A stretch of DNA of 48,313 nt from Syntrophorhabdales bacterium (GCA_018052995.1 JAGPMK010000006.1:1-48313), one strand, 5' to 3'; counted from the stretch's first letter, positions 14,948-25,053 are shown. The notes: generated by a model not told the origin, from the sequence alone. Numbers and translations are program-made.

Positions 14948-16662
14948 TGGGTGCAGTATTTGATCCAATAACCCTTGAGATTTTATGGCGTAGGCTCATA
15001 TCTATAGTAGACGAGGCAGATTCAAGTGTTGCAAGGACAGCCTTTTCCAGTCTTCTTAGAGATGCCCATGATTACACCTGTATGTTCACAGATAGATTTG
15101 GCAGGGAGCTTGCACAGGGGACATTTGCAACCCCTGGCCAATCAGGTGCCATGGCGCTGGGTATAAAAAATCTTGTAAATAAATTCCCTGTTAGTTACTA
15201 CCAGCCCGGTGATGTATTTATAACAAATGACCCCTGGGCACTGGCAGGACACTTAAATGATGTATGCGTTATGAGCCCTATATTTTATAAAGACCAGCTT
15301 GTTGCCTTTACTGCATGTGTCTTCCATCACTCAGACGTGGGTGGCAGAGTGGCATCGGATAATCACGATGTCTTTGAGGAGGGGCTTTTTATACCCCTTG
15401 TGAAGCTCTATGATAGAGGTGTTCTCAATGAATCTATCATCGAGATGATAAGATGGAATGTGAGAACCCCTGATGAGGTTATAGGTGATGTAAGGTCACA
15501 GATAGCAGCCAACTATGTATGTTCTGAAAAGATATGCCAGATGTTAAGGGAGAGCAATCTTGAAAATCTCGATGACCTGGCAGACCAGATAATAGGGCTT
15601 ACAGAGAAGAGCATGAGGGATGAGATAGCAAGGATTCCCACTGGTATATACCATGCAGAGGGGATAGTAGAGCAGACAAAGGGGAATGCAGATATAATAA
15701 TCAACGCCAAGGTGGAGGTAAGGGGAAGCGATATCATAGTTGACCTTGAAGGCTCTTCACCCCAGGTGAACTGGGGGGGTAATGTGGTCTACAATTTTAC
15801 CTATGCCTATGTGTTTATGGCAATAAAGAGTATGTTTGCCCCTGATATACCCAATAATGATGGCTGTGCCAGACCCATAAAGCTTACTGCACCTGAAGGG
15901 ACTGTGGTGAACTGCAGGTTCCCGGCTGCTGTGGCAGCAAGGATGCAGATAGGGCATTTTATGACAGAGGTGATATACCGTGCCTTATCCAGTGTTCTGC
16001 CCGATAAGGTTATTGCAGGTTCAGGGGGCACGCCTGCTGCCATGAATGTCTTTTACGGACGAAGACATGACGGCAGTCCATGGCACTCTGTTATTATAAG
16101 GGGCGGCGGGATGGGGGCAGGCGCAAAGAATGATGGGAACTATGTCTATATATTCCCTGCCAATGGTGCAAATACACCGATTGAGATCTTTGAGAGCGAC
16201 ACACCACTTATAGTGGAAAAGAGAGAACTCCTTGCTGATTCTGGTGGACCAGGCAGGATGAAGGGTGGCATAGGTAAAAGGGAGGTCTTTAAGATCCCCG
16301 ATGATGAATATGCGCCTATCCCTCCTGTAAACCTTGGGATTCAGGCAGGGAGATATGTATATCCTGCAGAGGGGCTTTTTAATGGAAAACCCGGGAGAAA
16401 GGCACAGTTTCTTGTAAATGGTGAGCCGGGGAATCCATATGGACTCACGCAGCTAAAACCTGGTGATGCGGTTATCATAGATGCACCAGGTGGGGGTGGA
16501 TACGGAGACCCATTTGAGAGGGATCCTGAGATGGTGCTTCATGATGTATTAGAGGGTTATGTAAGTATAGATAGTGCAAGAAAGGATTATGGCGTTGCAA
16601 TAGACATCCCCACAGGGCAGATAGACTGGGAGGGGACAAAAAGACTGAGAAATAAGGGTTGA
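14947..16662 (+). CDS. hydantoinase B family protein (HyuB-type subunit)
   Basis: The 571-aa protein is of usual HyuB length and shorter than the acetone carboxylase alpha subunit as I recall it. Family blocks are DPITLEILWRRL at the start, FVTNDPW-type FITNDPWALAGHLNDV, FHHSDVGGR with a His/Asp cluster suited to metal binding, and GGGMGAGAKNDG, then PGGGGYGDP near the end. It partners the HyuA protein encoded immediately before it. An 84-bp gap with no clear promoter separates it from the CoA-ligase gene. Confidence 0.85.
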   Translation: MGAVFDPITLEILWRRLISIVDEADSSVARTAFSSLLRDAHDYTCMFTDRFGRELAQGTFATPGQSGAMALGIKNLVNKFPVSYYQPGDVFITNDPWALAGHLNDVCVMSPIFYKDQLVAFTACVFHHSDVGGRVASDNHDVFEEGLFIPLVKLYDRGVLNESIIEMIRWNVRTPDEVIGDVRSQIAANYVCSEKICQMLRESNLENLDDLADQIIGLTEKSMRDEIARIPTGIYHAEGIVEQTKGNADIIINAKVEVRGSDIIVDLEGSSPQVNWGGNVVYNFTYAYVFMAIKSMFAPDIPNNDGCARPIKLTAPEGTVVNCRFPAAVAARMQIGHFMTEVIYRALSSVLPDKVIAGSGGTPAAMNVFYGRRHDGSPWHSVIIRGGGMGAGAKNDGNYVYIFPANGANTPIEIFESDTPLIVEKRELLADSGGPGRMKGGIGKREVFKIPDDEYAPIPPVNLGIQAGRYVYPAEGLFNGKPGRKAQFLVNGEPGNPYGLTQLKPGDAVIIDAPGGGGYGDPFERDPEMVLHDVLEGYVSIDSARKDYGVAIDIPTGQIDWEGTKRLRNKG

Positions 16663-16746
16663 GCAGGATTAGAAGGCTTTTAAGACATAGATTGCTCGAC
16701 CAATGTCAATAAAAAGTTAATAGAGAGGGGAGGAGGAAGTCTTATT

Positions 16747-18051
16747 ATGGGAAGATCATTTGATGCAACTGTTAAAAGCGAAAAGGAATTAAAGGCTCTT
16801 CAGCTTGAAGGTCTTAAGTGGACAGTCAATCACGCCTACAATGGCTCTGACACCTATAAAAAAAAGATGGATGAGGTGGGGGTTAGGCCTAAGGATATTA
16901 AGACCCTTGATGATATAAAAAAGCTGCCCTTTACAACCAGCAAGGACCTTCAGGAGGGGTATCCGTTTCCACTTCTCAGTGTCCCTATGGAAAAGGTTAT
17001 CCGTATCCATGCATCAAGCGGGACAACAGGGAAGAGGAAGGTCCTATGCTACACCGCCAAGGATGTGGATGACTGGGCAGATATGTTTGCCCGCTGCTAT
17101 TCATACGCAGACTGCACTATAGAGGACAGGGTTCAGATAGCAGTAGGCTATGGGGTGTGGACAGCGGGTTGGGGTTTTCAGAATGGTTGCGAACGCTTTG
17201 GCGCAATGTCTATACCCATAGGACCTGGTAACACAGATATGCAATGCCAGTTTCTCGAGGACTTTGGGACAACAGTTATGACCAGCACTGCCTCTATGGG
17301 TCTCCTCATGGCAGAATTAATAGATGCAAATGGGTTAAGGGGAAGGATAGCGTTAAAGAAGATGATATTCGGCTCTGAGCGTTCAAGCGATGCCATGAGA
17401 AAGAGGATATCTGAGCTTTCAGGTGTTGCCTATGACCAGCTTTTTGATATCCCGGGCATGACAGAACTCTATGGCCCAGGGACAGGTCTTGACTGCCGCT
17501 ATCATACCGGTATCCATTACTGGGCAGACTACTATATACTTGAGATTTTAAATCCTGAAACATTAGAACCAGTCCCTGAGGGAGAGGTGGGGGAGATGGT
17601 GGTGACAACCCTCAGGAAAGAGGCTGCACCCCTTATCCGTTACAGGACAAGGGACCTGACAAGGTTGATGCCCGGTGAGTGTCCATGTGGAAGCCTTATG
17701 CCCAGGCACGACAGGATTCTGGGACGTTCTGATGATATGTTCATCTTCAGGGCTGTGAACATCTATCCAAGCCATATAGACCAGATACTGTCAGGTATTA
17801 AAGAGGTGGGGAGTGAGTATCAGATAATCCTTTACAGAAAGGAAAAGAGCAGTAAAGACCATATGACCATAAGGGTTGAGAGGGCACAGGGTCTAAAGCC
17901 CTCCCATGACCTGGATAAAGCAATAAGAAAAACAGTAGAGCGTGAGGTGAAAAAACAGATACTGGTAAGCTGTGATGTGGAGGTTGAGGATTATGGGACA
18001 CTTCCACGCTCTGAGAGAAAGACAAAGAGGGTTTTTGATAACAGAGAATAA
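16747..18051 (+). CDS. phenylacetate-CoA-ligase-like AMP-forming acyl-CoA ligase
   Basis: The 434-aa PaaK-type adenylating enzyme would convert an aryl or heterocyclic acid to its CoA thioester with ATP. It shows the P-loop-like SSGTTGKRK (residues 90-98), GMTELYGPG, the RYRTRDL adenylate segment and the C-terminal GRSDDMFIFRAVNIYPS hinge. GGAGGAGG precedes ATG 16747. It sits between the HyuAB pair and the first molybdenum enzyme, so its product may be a substrate of one of the reductases. It is PaaK-like by length and motif order, but the acid is not predictable. Confidence 0.85.
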   Translation: MGRSFDATVKSEKELKALQLEGLKWTVNHAYNGSDTYKKKMDEVGVRPKDIKTLDDIKKLPFTTSKDLQEGYPFPLLSVPMEKVIRIHASSGTTGKRKVLCYTAKDVDDWADMFARCYSYADCTIEDRVQIAVGYGVWTAGWGFQNGCERFGAMSIPIGPGNTDMQCQFLEDFGTTVMTSTASMGLLMAELIDANGLRGRIALKKMIFGSERSSDAMRKRISELSGVAYDQLFDIPGMTELYGPGTGLDCRYHTGIHYWADYYILEILNPETLEPVPEGEVGEMVVTTLRKEAAPLIRYRTRDLTRLMPGECPCGSLMPRHDRILGRSDDMFIFRAVNIYPSHIDQILSGIKEVGSEYQIILYRKEKSSKDHMTIRVERAQGLKPSHDLDKAIRKTVEREVKKQILVSCDVEVEDYGTLPRSERKTKRVFDNRE

Positions 18052-18077
18052 CAGGAAAAAATAGAAGGGAGGTTATT

Positions 18078-19055
18078 GTGCTAGGCTTTGAATACTATAA
18101 ACCGAAAACAGTGGCAGAGGCCATAGAACTTATGGGAAGCCTTGATAATGCTAGATTCATCGCCGGCGGGACAGATGTGATGGTGCTTTTAAGGCAAAAG
18201 AAGATATCCCCCCAGCATATGATATCTTTAAGGAATATCCCAGAGTTAAACATAATAGATACAGTAGATGGGTTGAAGATAGGCAGTTGTGTATCCCACA
18301 ACGACATAGATAAAAACGAGTATATAAAAAAATATTATTCAGCACTGACAGATGCCACGAGCCGTCTTGGCTCAAGACAGATAAGGAATGTGGCAACCAT
18401 AGGGGGAAACATCTGCAATGCAGCCCCATCAGCAGATACAGCATGCCCTCTTCTTGTTTTTGACACAAAGGCCGTTGTTATAGGAAAAGAGGGCGAGAGA
18501 GAGATAGACCTAAATGATTTTTTTGTAGGACCAGGCCAGACAGTCCTTGCCAGGGGGGAGATCCTGAAGGAATTTGTCATGCCTCGCTTCAGAGATAATA
18601 CAGGGTCTGCTTATATGAAGCATACGAGAAGAGAGGCAATGGACCTACCCATACTTGGGATTGCCACAAGGATAACCATATCCATTGATGAGGAAAGGGA
18701 GATCCGATGCAGGGATCTGCTTTGCACTATAGACAGCATATCCAATATCCTTGCAAGACTAAAAGACGAGGGATTAAGGTGTGAGGAGGCAAGGATTGCT
18801 ATGGGTGTTGTTGCCCCAAGGCCAATGAGGGCTAAAAAGGCTGAAGAGGCATTGAGGGGAAAGATTATATCCCCTGAACTCTTTGACGAGATAGGGGAGA
18901 TTGCGGCAGGCGAGGCTCAACCCAGGGACAGCATAAGGGGTGAGGCATGGTATAGAAGGGAGATGATAAAGATTCTTGTTAAAAGGGCATTGATGAAGTC
19001 AATAGACAGGATAATAAGACCTGATGAGGAAATATATCCTGAAAGACTATGGTAA
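18078..19055 (+). CDS. molybdenum hydroxylase family, FAD-binding subunit (set A)
   Basis: The 325-aa protein starts at GTG 18078 after GGAGGT. It has the FAD-binding marks of xanthine dehydrogenase/CO dehydrogenase medium subunits: FIAGGTDVMVLLRQ near residue 33 and the second FAD loop TIGGNICNAAPSADTACPL. The four-Cys insert of 4-hydroxybenzoyl-CoA reductase is absent, in contrast to set B. It begins set A: FAD, [2Fe-2S], molybdopterin subunit. Confidence 0.85.
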   Translation: MLGFEYYKPKTVAEAIELMGSLDNARFIAGGTDVMVLLRQKKISPQHMISLRNIPELNIIDTVDGLKIGSCVSHNDIDKNEYIKKYYSALTDATSRLGSRQIRNVATIGGNICNAAPSADTACPLLVFDTKAVVIGKEGEREIDLNDFFVGPGQTVLARGEILKEFVMPRFRDNTGSAYMKHTRREAMDLPILGIATRITISIDEEREIRCRDLLCTIDSISNILARLKDEGLRCEEARIAMGVVAPRPMRAKKAEEALRGKIISPELFDEIGEIAAGEAQPRDSIRGEAWYRREMIKILVKRALMKSIDRIIRPDEEIYPERLW

Positions 19056-19064
19056 GGGGGGCAT

Positions 19065-19529
19065 ATGGAGAAAGAGATAACATTTGTTTTAAATAACGAA
19101 GAGGTAACAGTAGAGGTTGACCCTAAATGGACCCTCCTATATCTTTTAAGGGAGGTCCTTGAGCTTACAGGCACAAAAGAAGGCTGTGGTTATGGCGAAT
19201 GCGGGGCATGCACGGTTATTATAGACGGAAAGGCGGTTAATTCATGTATCTATCCTGCCCTTGAGGCAGAGGGCAAAAACATTACTACCATAGAAGGTCT
19301 TGCCAAAGACGGGCAGATGCACCCTCTCCAGAAGGCATTTATAGAGAAAGGTGCTGTCCAGTGTGGTTTCTGCACACCAGGGATGATTATGTCTGCCAAG
19401 GCACTGCTTGATGAAAAGAAGAACCCCACAGATGATGACATTAAAGAGGCGATAGAGGGTAATCTCTGCAGATGCACCGGCTATGTAATGATCATGGATG
19501 CCATAAGATCCGTAGCGGCAGGGAGGTAG
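19065..19529 (+). CDS. molybdenum hydroxylase family, [2Fe-2S] subunit (set A)
   Basis: The 154-aa protein has both cluster sites: GYGECGACTVIIDG..NSC in the ferredoxin-like N-terminal half, and CGFCTPGM..CRCTG in the helical C-terminal half. It transfers electrons between molybdenum and FAD. The gene is 9 bp after the FAD subunit and directly before the molybdopterin subunit. Confidence 0.9.
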   Translation: MEKEITFVLNNEEVTVEVDPKWTLLYLLREVLELTGTKEGCGYGECGACTVIIDGKAVNSCIYPALEAEGKNITTIEGLAKDGQMHPLQKAFIEKGAVQCGFCTPGMIMSAKALLDEKKNPTDDDIKEAIEGNLCRCTGYVMIMDAIRSVAAGR

Positions 19530-19531
19530 AT

Positions 19532-21820
19532 ATGGATAATCTCAAGGTAGTAGGAAAAAAAATACCAAAGATAGACGCCCCTTTAAAGGTAACAGGTGCA
19601 GCACAGTATATACAGGATGTGAAATTACCCGGGATGTTGCATGGTAAAATCCTATATAGCAGATACCCCCATGCAAAAATCCTAAAGCTTGATACCTCTA
19701 AGGCAGAGAGGCTCCCTGGGGTAAGGGCAGTGGTTACAGCAAAGGATATGCCACCCACTTTCAGGATAGGCATAATGAAGGACAATCCACCGCTAAAATC
19801 AGGAAAGGTTTTATCTATAAGGGATGAGATAGCGGCAGTTGCGGCATCTACCCCTGAGATAGCAGAAGAGGCGCTTTCTCTAATAGATGTTGAATACGAG
19901 GAGCTCCCTGGCATATTTGATCCCCTTGAGGCAATGAAGGAGGGGGCGCCACTTATCCATGAGGAGGCAAAATCTAATGTCCTGAAGATGCCATGGAGGC
20001 TTTTGTGTGGTGATGTGGAGAAGGCAAAAGAGGAATCTGCCTATGTGGTTGAGGATACATTCTCCACCCAGTGGGTTACCCATTGCTGTTTAGGAACAAG
20101 CGGTTGTGTTGCCAATCTGGATATACAGAATAACCTTACCCTGTATAGCAATACCCAGATACCCTCACTTGCACAAAACGATTTTGTAGAGGCGCTCAAT
20201 GCCTTTGGGTTTAAAAACAGGCGCGTAAGGATTATTCAGGCGGTTATAGGGGGTGGATTCGGAAGCAAACTCGATACCTATGCCTATGAATATATAGCCA
20301 TTCTTCTTGCACTGAAGACAAGAAGGCCTGTAAAGATAATATTCACAAGGGAGGAGGAATTTTTTGCCACATCCCCACGTCAGTGCACCATAACAAGGAT
20401 CTCCCATGGGTGCGATAAAGACGGAAGGCTTACATTCAGAGAGATTGAGATGATACTGGATAATGGGGCATACACATCGTGGGGCGCCACAACACCATCT
20501 GTTATGATGCTACCCATATCATCCCTCTATAAAGTCCCTAATGTGAAATATACAGCAAGGTGTGTCTATACAAACAACACATACTGTCAGGCAATGAGGG
20601 GGTATGGAAATCCCCAGGCAACCTTTGCTATAGAGTCAAGCCTTGACCAGCTTGCTGAAAAGGCAGGTATTGACCCTCTGGAGTTGAGGCGAATAAATGC
20701 CAATGAACCAGGCGAGATAACACCCCAGCGCTTTAAGATAACCTCGTGTGGTATGAAGGAATGTATAGAAGAGGTCTCAAAAAGGCTTAACTGGAAGGAA
20801 AAAAAGGGTAAATATAACGGAAGGGGCGTTGGTATTGCATCCCTTATCCATGTAGGCGGTGGTGCCCGTGTGTATAAATCTGATGGCTGTGGCACCATTA
20901 TTAAGATGGATGATTTTGGCAAGGTGGATGTCTTCACAGGTGCAAGCGATATAGGTCAGGGTTCTGATACAGTGATTGCCCAGATTGTCGCAGAGGTGAT
21001 AGGTATACCCATAGAGGATGTAAATGTGATCAACAATGATACAGATGTGTGTCCATGGGATGTGGGTGTCCATGCAAGCAGAACTACCTTTGTTGCAGGC
21101 AATGCTGCCCTCGGTGCTGCCCGCAAGATAAGGGAGCAGATCCTTGAGGCAGGGGGCAAAATCCTTGAAGAGGACCCAACAGACCTGGATATAAAAGATG
21201 GGATGATATTCTCCACAAAAAATAAAGATAAGAGCACCCCCCTTGGGAAGGCATTGAGAAGGATCCACTATACCCTGGGCGGGAAGATGCTCATGGCAGA
21301 ATATTTCTATGACCCTGCCAATGAAAACTTTGACAAGGAATTTAAGGGAAATCTCTCTGTATCCTATGCATACGGTGCCCATGGCGTGGAGGTGGAGGTA
21401 GATAAGGAGACCGGTAAGGTTAAGATACTTAATTATATTGCCGCCCATGATGTAGGGAAACCTATAAACCCTCTTCTTCTTGAGGGTCAGATCTATGGAG
21501 GGGGGCTCCAGGGCATTGGATATGCCCTTGGCGAGAAGATGGTATATAAGAACGGAAGGCTTATGAATGGCAATTTCCTCGACTACAAGATCCCTACTGT
21601 TAAGGATGTGCCTCTAATACAGCCTGTTTTAGTTGAAACCGATGAGAAGGATGGCCCATTTGGGGCAAAGGGCATAGGGGAACCAGGGCTTGTCCCCACT
21701 GCACCGGCGATTGCCAATGCCATATACGATGCCATAGGTGTTCGCATAAAAGATTTGCCCATTACACCAGAAAAGGTGCTCGCTGCAATAAAGGCAAAGG
21801 AAGGACAGAAAAATCTTTAG
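19532..21820 (+). CDS. molybdenum hydroxylase family, molybdopterin-binding catalytic subunit (set A)
   Basis: ATG 19532 follows GGGAGGT; an earlier in-frame ATG at 19472 lies inside the upstream gene and is unlikely. The 762-aa subunit shows GGGFGSK for cofactor binding, AMRGYGNPQ, ASDIGQGSDT and the C-terminal GAKGIGEPG with the active-site base Glu717. All features of an active hydroxylase or dehydroxylase are present. Likely substrates are a CoA-bound aromatic or an N-heterocycle, judged from neighbours. Confidence 0.88.
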   Translation: MDNLKVVGKKIPKIDAPLKVTGAAQYIQDVKLPGMLHGKILYSRYPHAKILKLDTSKAERLPGVRAVVTAKDMPPTFRIGIMKDNPPLKSGKVLSIRDEIAAVAASTPEIAEEALSLIDVEYEELPGIFDPLEAMKEGAPLIHEEAKSNVLKMPWRLLCGDVEKAKEESAYVVEDTFSTQWVTHCCLGTSGCVANLDIQNNLTLYSNTQIPSLAQNDFVEALNAFGFKNRRVRIIQAVIGGGFGSKLDTYAYEYIAILLALKTRRPVKIIFTREEEFFATSPRQCTITRISHGCDKDGRLTFREIEMILDNGAYTSWGATTPSVMMLPISSLYKVPNVKYTARCVYTNNTYCQAMRGYGNPQATFAIESSLDQLAEKAGIDPLELRRINANEPGEITPQRFKITSCGMKECIEEVSKRLNWKEKKGKYNGRGVGIASLIHVGGGARVYKSDGCGTIIKMDDFGKVDVFTGASDIGQGSDTVIAQIVAEVIGIPIEDVNVINNDTDVCPWDVGVHASRTTFVAGNAALGAARKIREQILEAGGKILEEDPTDLDIKDGMIFSTKNKDKSTPLGKALRRIHYTLGGKMLMAEYFYDPANENFDKEFKGNLSVSYAYGAHGVEVEVDKETGKVKILNYIAAHDVGKPINPLLLEGQIYGGGLQGIGYALGEKMVYKNGRLMNGNFLDYKIPTVKDVPLIQPVLVETDEKDGPFGAKGIGEPGLVPTAPAIANAIYDAIGVRIKDLPITPEKVLAAIKAKEGQKNL

Positions 21821-21829
21821 GGGGATATA

Positions 21830-24106
21830 ATGGATGATAATCTTAAGATTGTAGGCAAAAGGGTTGTAAGGAGCGACTCTTATGCCAAGGTAACAGGTGG
21901 TGCCCTATATACTGCTGACCTGAAACTAGCAGGTATGCTCTACGCAAAGGTGTTAAGGAGCCCCTATCCCCATGCAAGGATATTGAAAATAGATGTGTCA
22001 GGGGCACTCAGGGTGCCAGGGGTTAAGGCTGCCATAAGTGGGTTTGATGCATACGGGGTAAAATGGGGTGTATTCCGTTACACACAGGATCATGCCATGC
22101 TGCCCACAGATAAGGTACGTTATATTGGTGAGGACGTGGCAGCAGTAGCAGCAGTGGACGAAGAGGCCGCTATTGAGGCGCTTTCTTATATAAAGGTGGA
22201 ATACGAGCCCCTTGATGCTGTCTTTGACCCTGTTGAATCTATGAAGGATGGGGCGCCTCAGATCCATGAACAGTATAAAAACAATATCAATATCCATGTC
22301 CATATAGATGTAGGTGAAGTAGATAAGGCAATGGCAAAGGCATATCTTGTAAGGGAAGACACATTTAAGGCAGCAGGTGAGGCATATGCCATGATGGAGC
22401 CCTATGCAGTGGTTGCCTCTTATGCCAATGGCTACCTTGATCTATGGATGCCAAATGCTGGACCCCATGTTCGCGCCAAGGCACTCTCAAACCTCCTAAA
22501 ACTACCATTGAACAGGGTTAGGGTCCGTCATATAAACTCAGGCGGTGCATTCGGCGGCCGTTCAGAGGTGGCCCCAGGTGACCTTGTGGCATCCCTTTTA
22601 TCTATAAAGTCAGGTAGACCTGTAAAGCTTGTTCTAACAAGGGAGGAGAATGCCACAAGTTCAAGACAGGTCCATGATATAACAGCAACGGTCAAGACAG
22701 GGATGAAAAAAGATGGGACGATTGTGGCAAAGGACTATAGGGTCATATACGATGGTGGTGCATATAGCTCCACAGGGCCTATTGCCACATCCATCCCCTT
22801 TTATGTCTATGAGGAGTGTTATCGTTTCCCTAATGTGCGATACAATGGATATAGGGTTTTTACAAATAAGGGCATAAGGGGTATGTATGGATGTCATGGA
22901 AGGGCATTTCTTGCTGGCAATGAATCCCAGATGGATATAATGGCAAGGGAGTTAGGCCTTGACCCTGTTGATGTCCGGCTGAAAAATGGTCTTACTGCAG
23001 GAGAGATAACAGCCACAAAATCAAAGATATCAAGCTGCGGTTTAAAAGAGGCAATAATAGAGGCATCAGAGAAGACAAACCTTAGGAAGAGGTGGAAGAA
23101 GAGGGAAAAGAACAGGGGTATTGGCATGGGCTGTGTGGCGATTATGTGCGGTTTCCCTATGGGTTTTCGCTCTGGTTCATCCTGCTATGTTAAGATAAAT
23201 GACGATGGTCAGGCAACCCTTGTTACAGGGCTTGTAGATAATGGTCAGGGAAATGAATCTATGGTCATCCAGGTGGCATCAGAGGTTCTTGGCCTCCCCA
23301 TGGGGGACATAAACCTCGTAAATGCAGACACAGAGGTCACAAACCTCGACCCAGGGGCATATTCTCAGGCAGCGGCATATGTGGGTGCAAATGCAGTAAA
23401 GGCAGCATGCGACAATGCCCGCAAGAGGATTATTGCCATTGCCTCAGAAAAGCTCGGGGTCCCTGAGACTGAGATTGACCTCAAAGACCGTGTTGCCTAT
23501 TCTGTAGGGCAACCAGATAAAAGGATGCCCATCTCATGGATAGCAAGGGAGGCGTTCTTCAGGGGTGAACCAATAGTGGCTACAGGTTCTTTCTTCCCAG
23601 ATATAGACTTTGAAAGGGAGTGGGTCACTAGACCATGGGGTCAGATGGCAGGGACATTTTCTTTTGGGGCATCTGTAGCAGAGGTCGAGGTGGATTATGA
23701 GACAGGAAAGATAAAGGTGCCGAGGTTTACCGCTGCCCATGATTGCGGTAGACCTATAAACCCCATGGCCGTGGAGGGACAGATGGAGGGGTCGATTCAA
23801 CAGGCAGGTATTGCTACCATTACAGAGGGCAATATGTGGCATAGAGGTTTTCTTCTAAACCCTGATCTTCTGGAATATAAGATCCCTCTTGCCTGTGATA
23901 TGCCTGAAATAGAGACGATTATTGTAAGCTCTTATGACCCTAAAGGGCCTTTTGGTGCAAAGGAGGGTGGTCTTACTGTGAGGATGAATGCCTACAGTGC
24001 TATAGCCTGTGCCTTTACCAATGCAACAGGTATCCTCTTTGAGGAACTGCCTCTTACACCCGATAAGGTCTTAAGTTTACTCGAGAAAAATAAGGGGGTT
24101 AGGTGA
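21830..24106 (+). CDS. molybdenum hydroxylase family, molybdopterin subunit (set B), active-site Glu replaced
   Basis: The 758-aa paralogue of the set A subunit (both begin with NLKIVGKR/NLKVVGKK and share KVTG..A.Y, YPHA.IL). It has GGAFGGRSE, IRGMYGCHGR and DNGQGNES for the cofactor. Where set A has GAKGIGEPG, this protein reads GAKEGGLTV: an ungapped alignment to the following SAIACA/PAIANA block places Leu715 at the position of the catalytic Glu. Either Glu712 or another acid takes over, or the chemistry differs. It is followed by the [4Fe-4S]-carrying FAD subunit, so set B resembles 4-hydroxybenzoyl-CoA reductase in electron transfer. Confidence 0.85.
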   Translation: MDDNLKIVGKRVVRSDSYAKVTGGALYTADLKLAGMLYAKVLRSPYPHARILKIDVSGALRVPGVKAAISGFDAYGVKWGVFRYTQDHAMLPTDKVRYIGEDVAAVAAVDEEAAIEALSYIKVEYEPLDAVFDPVESMKDGAPQIHEQYKNNINIHVHIDVGEVDKAMAKAYLVREDTFKAAGEAYAMMEPYAVVASYANGYLDLWMPNAGPHVRAKALSNLLKLPLNRVRVRHINSGGAFGGRSEVAPGDLVASLLSIKSGRPVKLVLTREENATSSRQVHDITATVKTGMKKDGTIVAKDYRVIYDGGAYSSTGPIATSIPFYVYEECYRFPNVRYNGYRVFTNKGIRGMYGCHGRAFLAGNESQMDIMARELGLDPVDVRLKNGLTAGEITATKSKISSCGLKEAIIEASEKTNLRKRWKKREKNRGIGMGCVAIMCGFPMGFRSGSSCYVKINDDGQATLVTGLVDNGQGNESMVIQVASEVLGLPMGDINLVNADTEVTNLDPGAYSQAAAYVGANAVKAACDNARKRIIAIASEKLGVPETEIDLKDRVAYSVGQPDKRMPISWIAREAFFRGEPIVATGSFFPDIDFEREWVTRPWGQMAGTFSFGASVAEVEVDYETGKIKVPRFTAAHDCGRPINPMAVEGQMEGSIQQAGIATITEGNMWHRGFLLNPDLLEYKIPLACDMPEIETIIVSSYDPKGPFGAKEGGLTVRMNAYSAIACAFTNATGILFEELPLTPDKVLSLLEKNKGVR

Positions 24107-25053
24107 TGATTCTGCCAAGATTTGAATACAAAAAGGCACGGACCATTGAAGAGGCATTGGAGTTATATAGTAGATATAATGGGGAGGCATTTTATCTTGC
24201 CGGAGGCACAGACCTGATCCCTCTTCTTAAGTTAAGGCTCTTTAATCCAAGGGCAGTGATCGATATAAAGGGTATACAGGGATTAAGGGCTATCTCAAAA
24301 AAGGCGGGTAGCCTCATAGTGGGTCCTAATGTGACCCTGTATGAGCTCAAGGATAATCTTGAGGTAAGGGGCTATCTCCCCTGTCTCTCTGAGTCCCTTG
24401 ATGCCACATCATGTGAGACCCTTCAGATGAGGGGGACCATTGGTGGCAATATCCTACAGAATACCCGTTGCCTCCAGTATAACAAATCACTGGAATGGCG
24501 AACAGCAAGGGGTTTCTGTTATAAGATGGGTGGCGAGACCTGCAATGTTGTTCCTGGTGTGAGGTCATGCCTTTCCAATTACTGTGGTGACAATGCACCT
24601 GCCCTTATGACAGTGGATGCCAAGGTGAGGCTTGTAGGTCCTGAGGGCGAGAGGACAGTAAAGATTGAAAAGCTCTTCAGTGGTGATGGAAAGATACCCT
24701 TTAATGTAAAAAAAGGAGAATTTATCACTGAGATTATAATACCACTAAAAAAGACAGAGGGTGCCTATGAGAAACTCACGGTAAGGGGTTCTATAGATTA
24801 TCCCCTTGTCGGTGTTGCAGTTACTGCTAAAGATGATTATGCAAGGATTGCTGTAACAGGGATTGGACCCTCACCCCGCCTATACGAATTAAAGAAAATC
24901 AATGTAAAAGCAATAAATGATATAGCAGACAAGGCATATGAGGATGCGAGGCCTGTTTTAAATGCAGTGCTTACGCCTGCCTATAGGAAGAAGATGGTTC
25001 GGGTCCTAATAAAAAAGGCATGCAACAGATTAGGTTTAGGAGGTAGTAAATGA
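24106..25053 (+). CDS. 4-hydroxybenzoyl-CoA reductase beta-type FAD subunit with [4Fe-4S] insert (set B)
   Basis: ATG 24106 overlaps the upstream TGA; GTG 24103 is also in frame. In the 315-aa protein, after LAGGTDLIPLLKL and MRGTIGGNIL, an extra loop carries Cys122, Cys138, Cys146 and Cys155. These are the spacing and, with this start, the same numbers I recall for the [4Fe-4S] ligands of Thauera aromatica HcrB. That extra cluster lets electrons from low-potential ferredoxin reach the flavin and molybdenum for reductive dehydroxylation. The gene overlaps the [2Fe-2S] gene by 4 nt. Confidence 0.88.
   Translation: MILPRFEYKKARTIEEALELYSRYNGEAFYLAGGTDLIPLLKLRLFNPRAVIDIKGIQGLRAISKKAGSLIVGPNVTLYELKDNLEVRGYLPCLSESLDATSCETLQMRGTIGGNILQNTRCLQYNKSLEWRTARGFCYKMGGETCNVVPGVRSCLSNYCGDNAPALMTVDAKVRLVGPEGERTVKIEKLFSGDGKIPFNVKKGEFITEIIIPLKKTEGAYEKLTVRGSIDYPLVGVAVTAKDDYARIAVTGIGPSPRLYELKKINVKAINDIADKAYEDARPVLNAVLTPAYRKKMVRVLIKKACNRLGLGGSK

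Noticed and set aside
20777-21448. 223-codon minus-strand ORF inside the set A molybdopterin subunit
   Set aside because: Antisense shadow of a conserved gene; rich in His/Cys/Ile as expected from the reverse of this codon usage.
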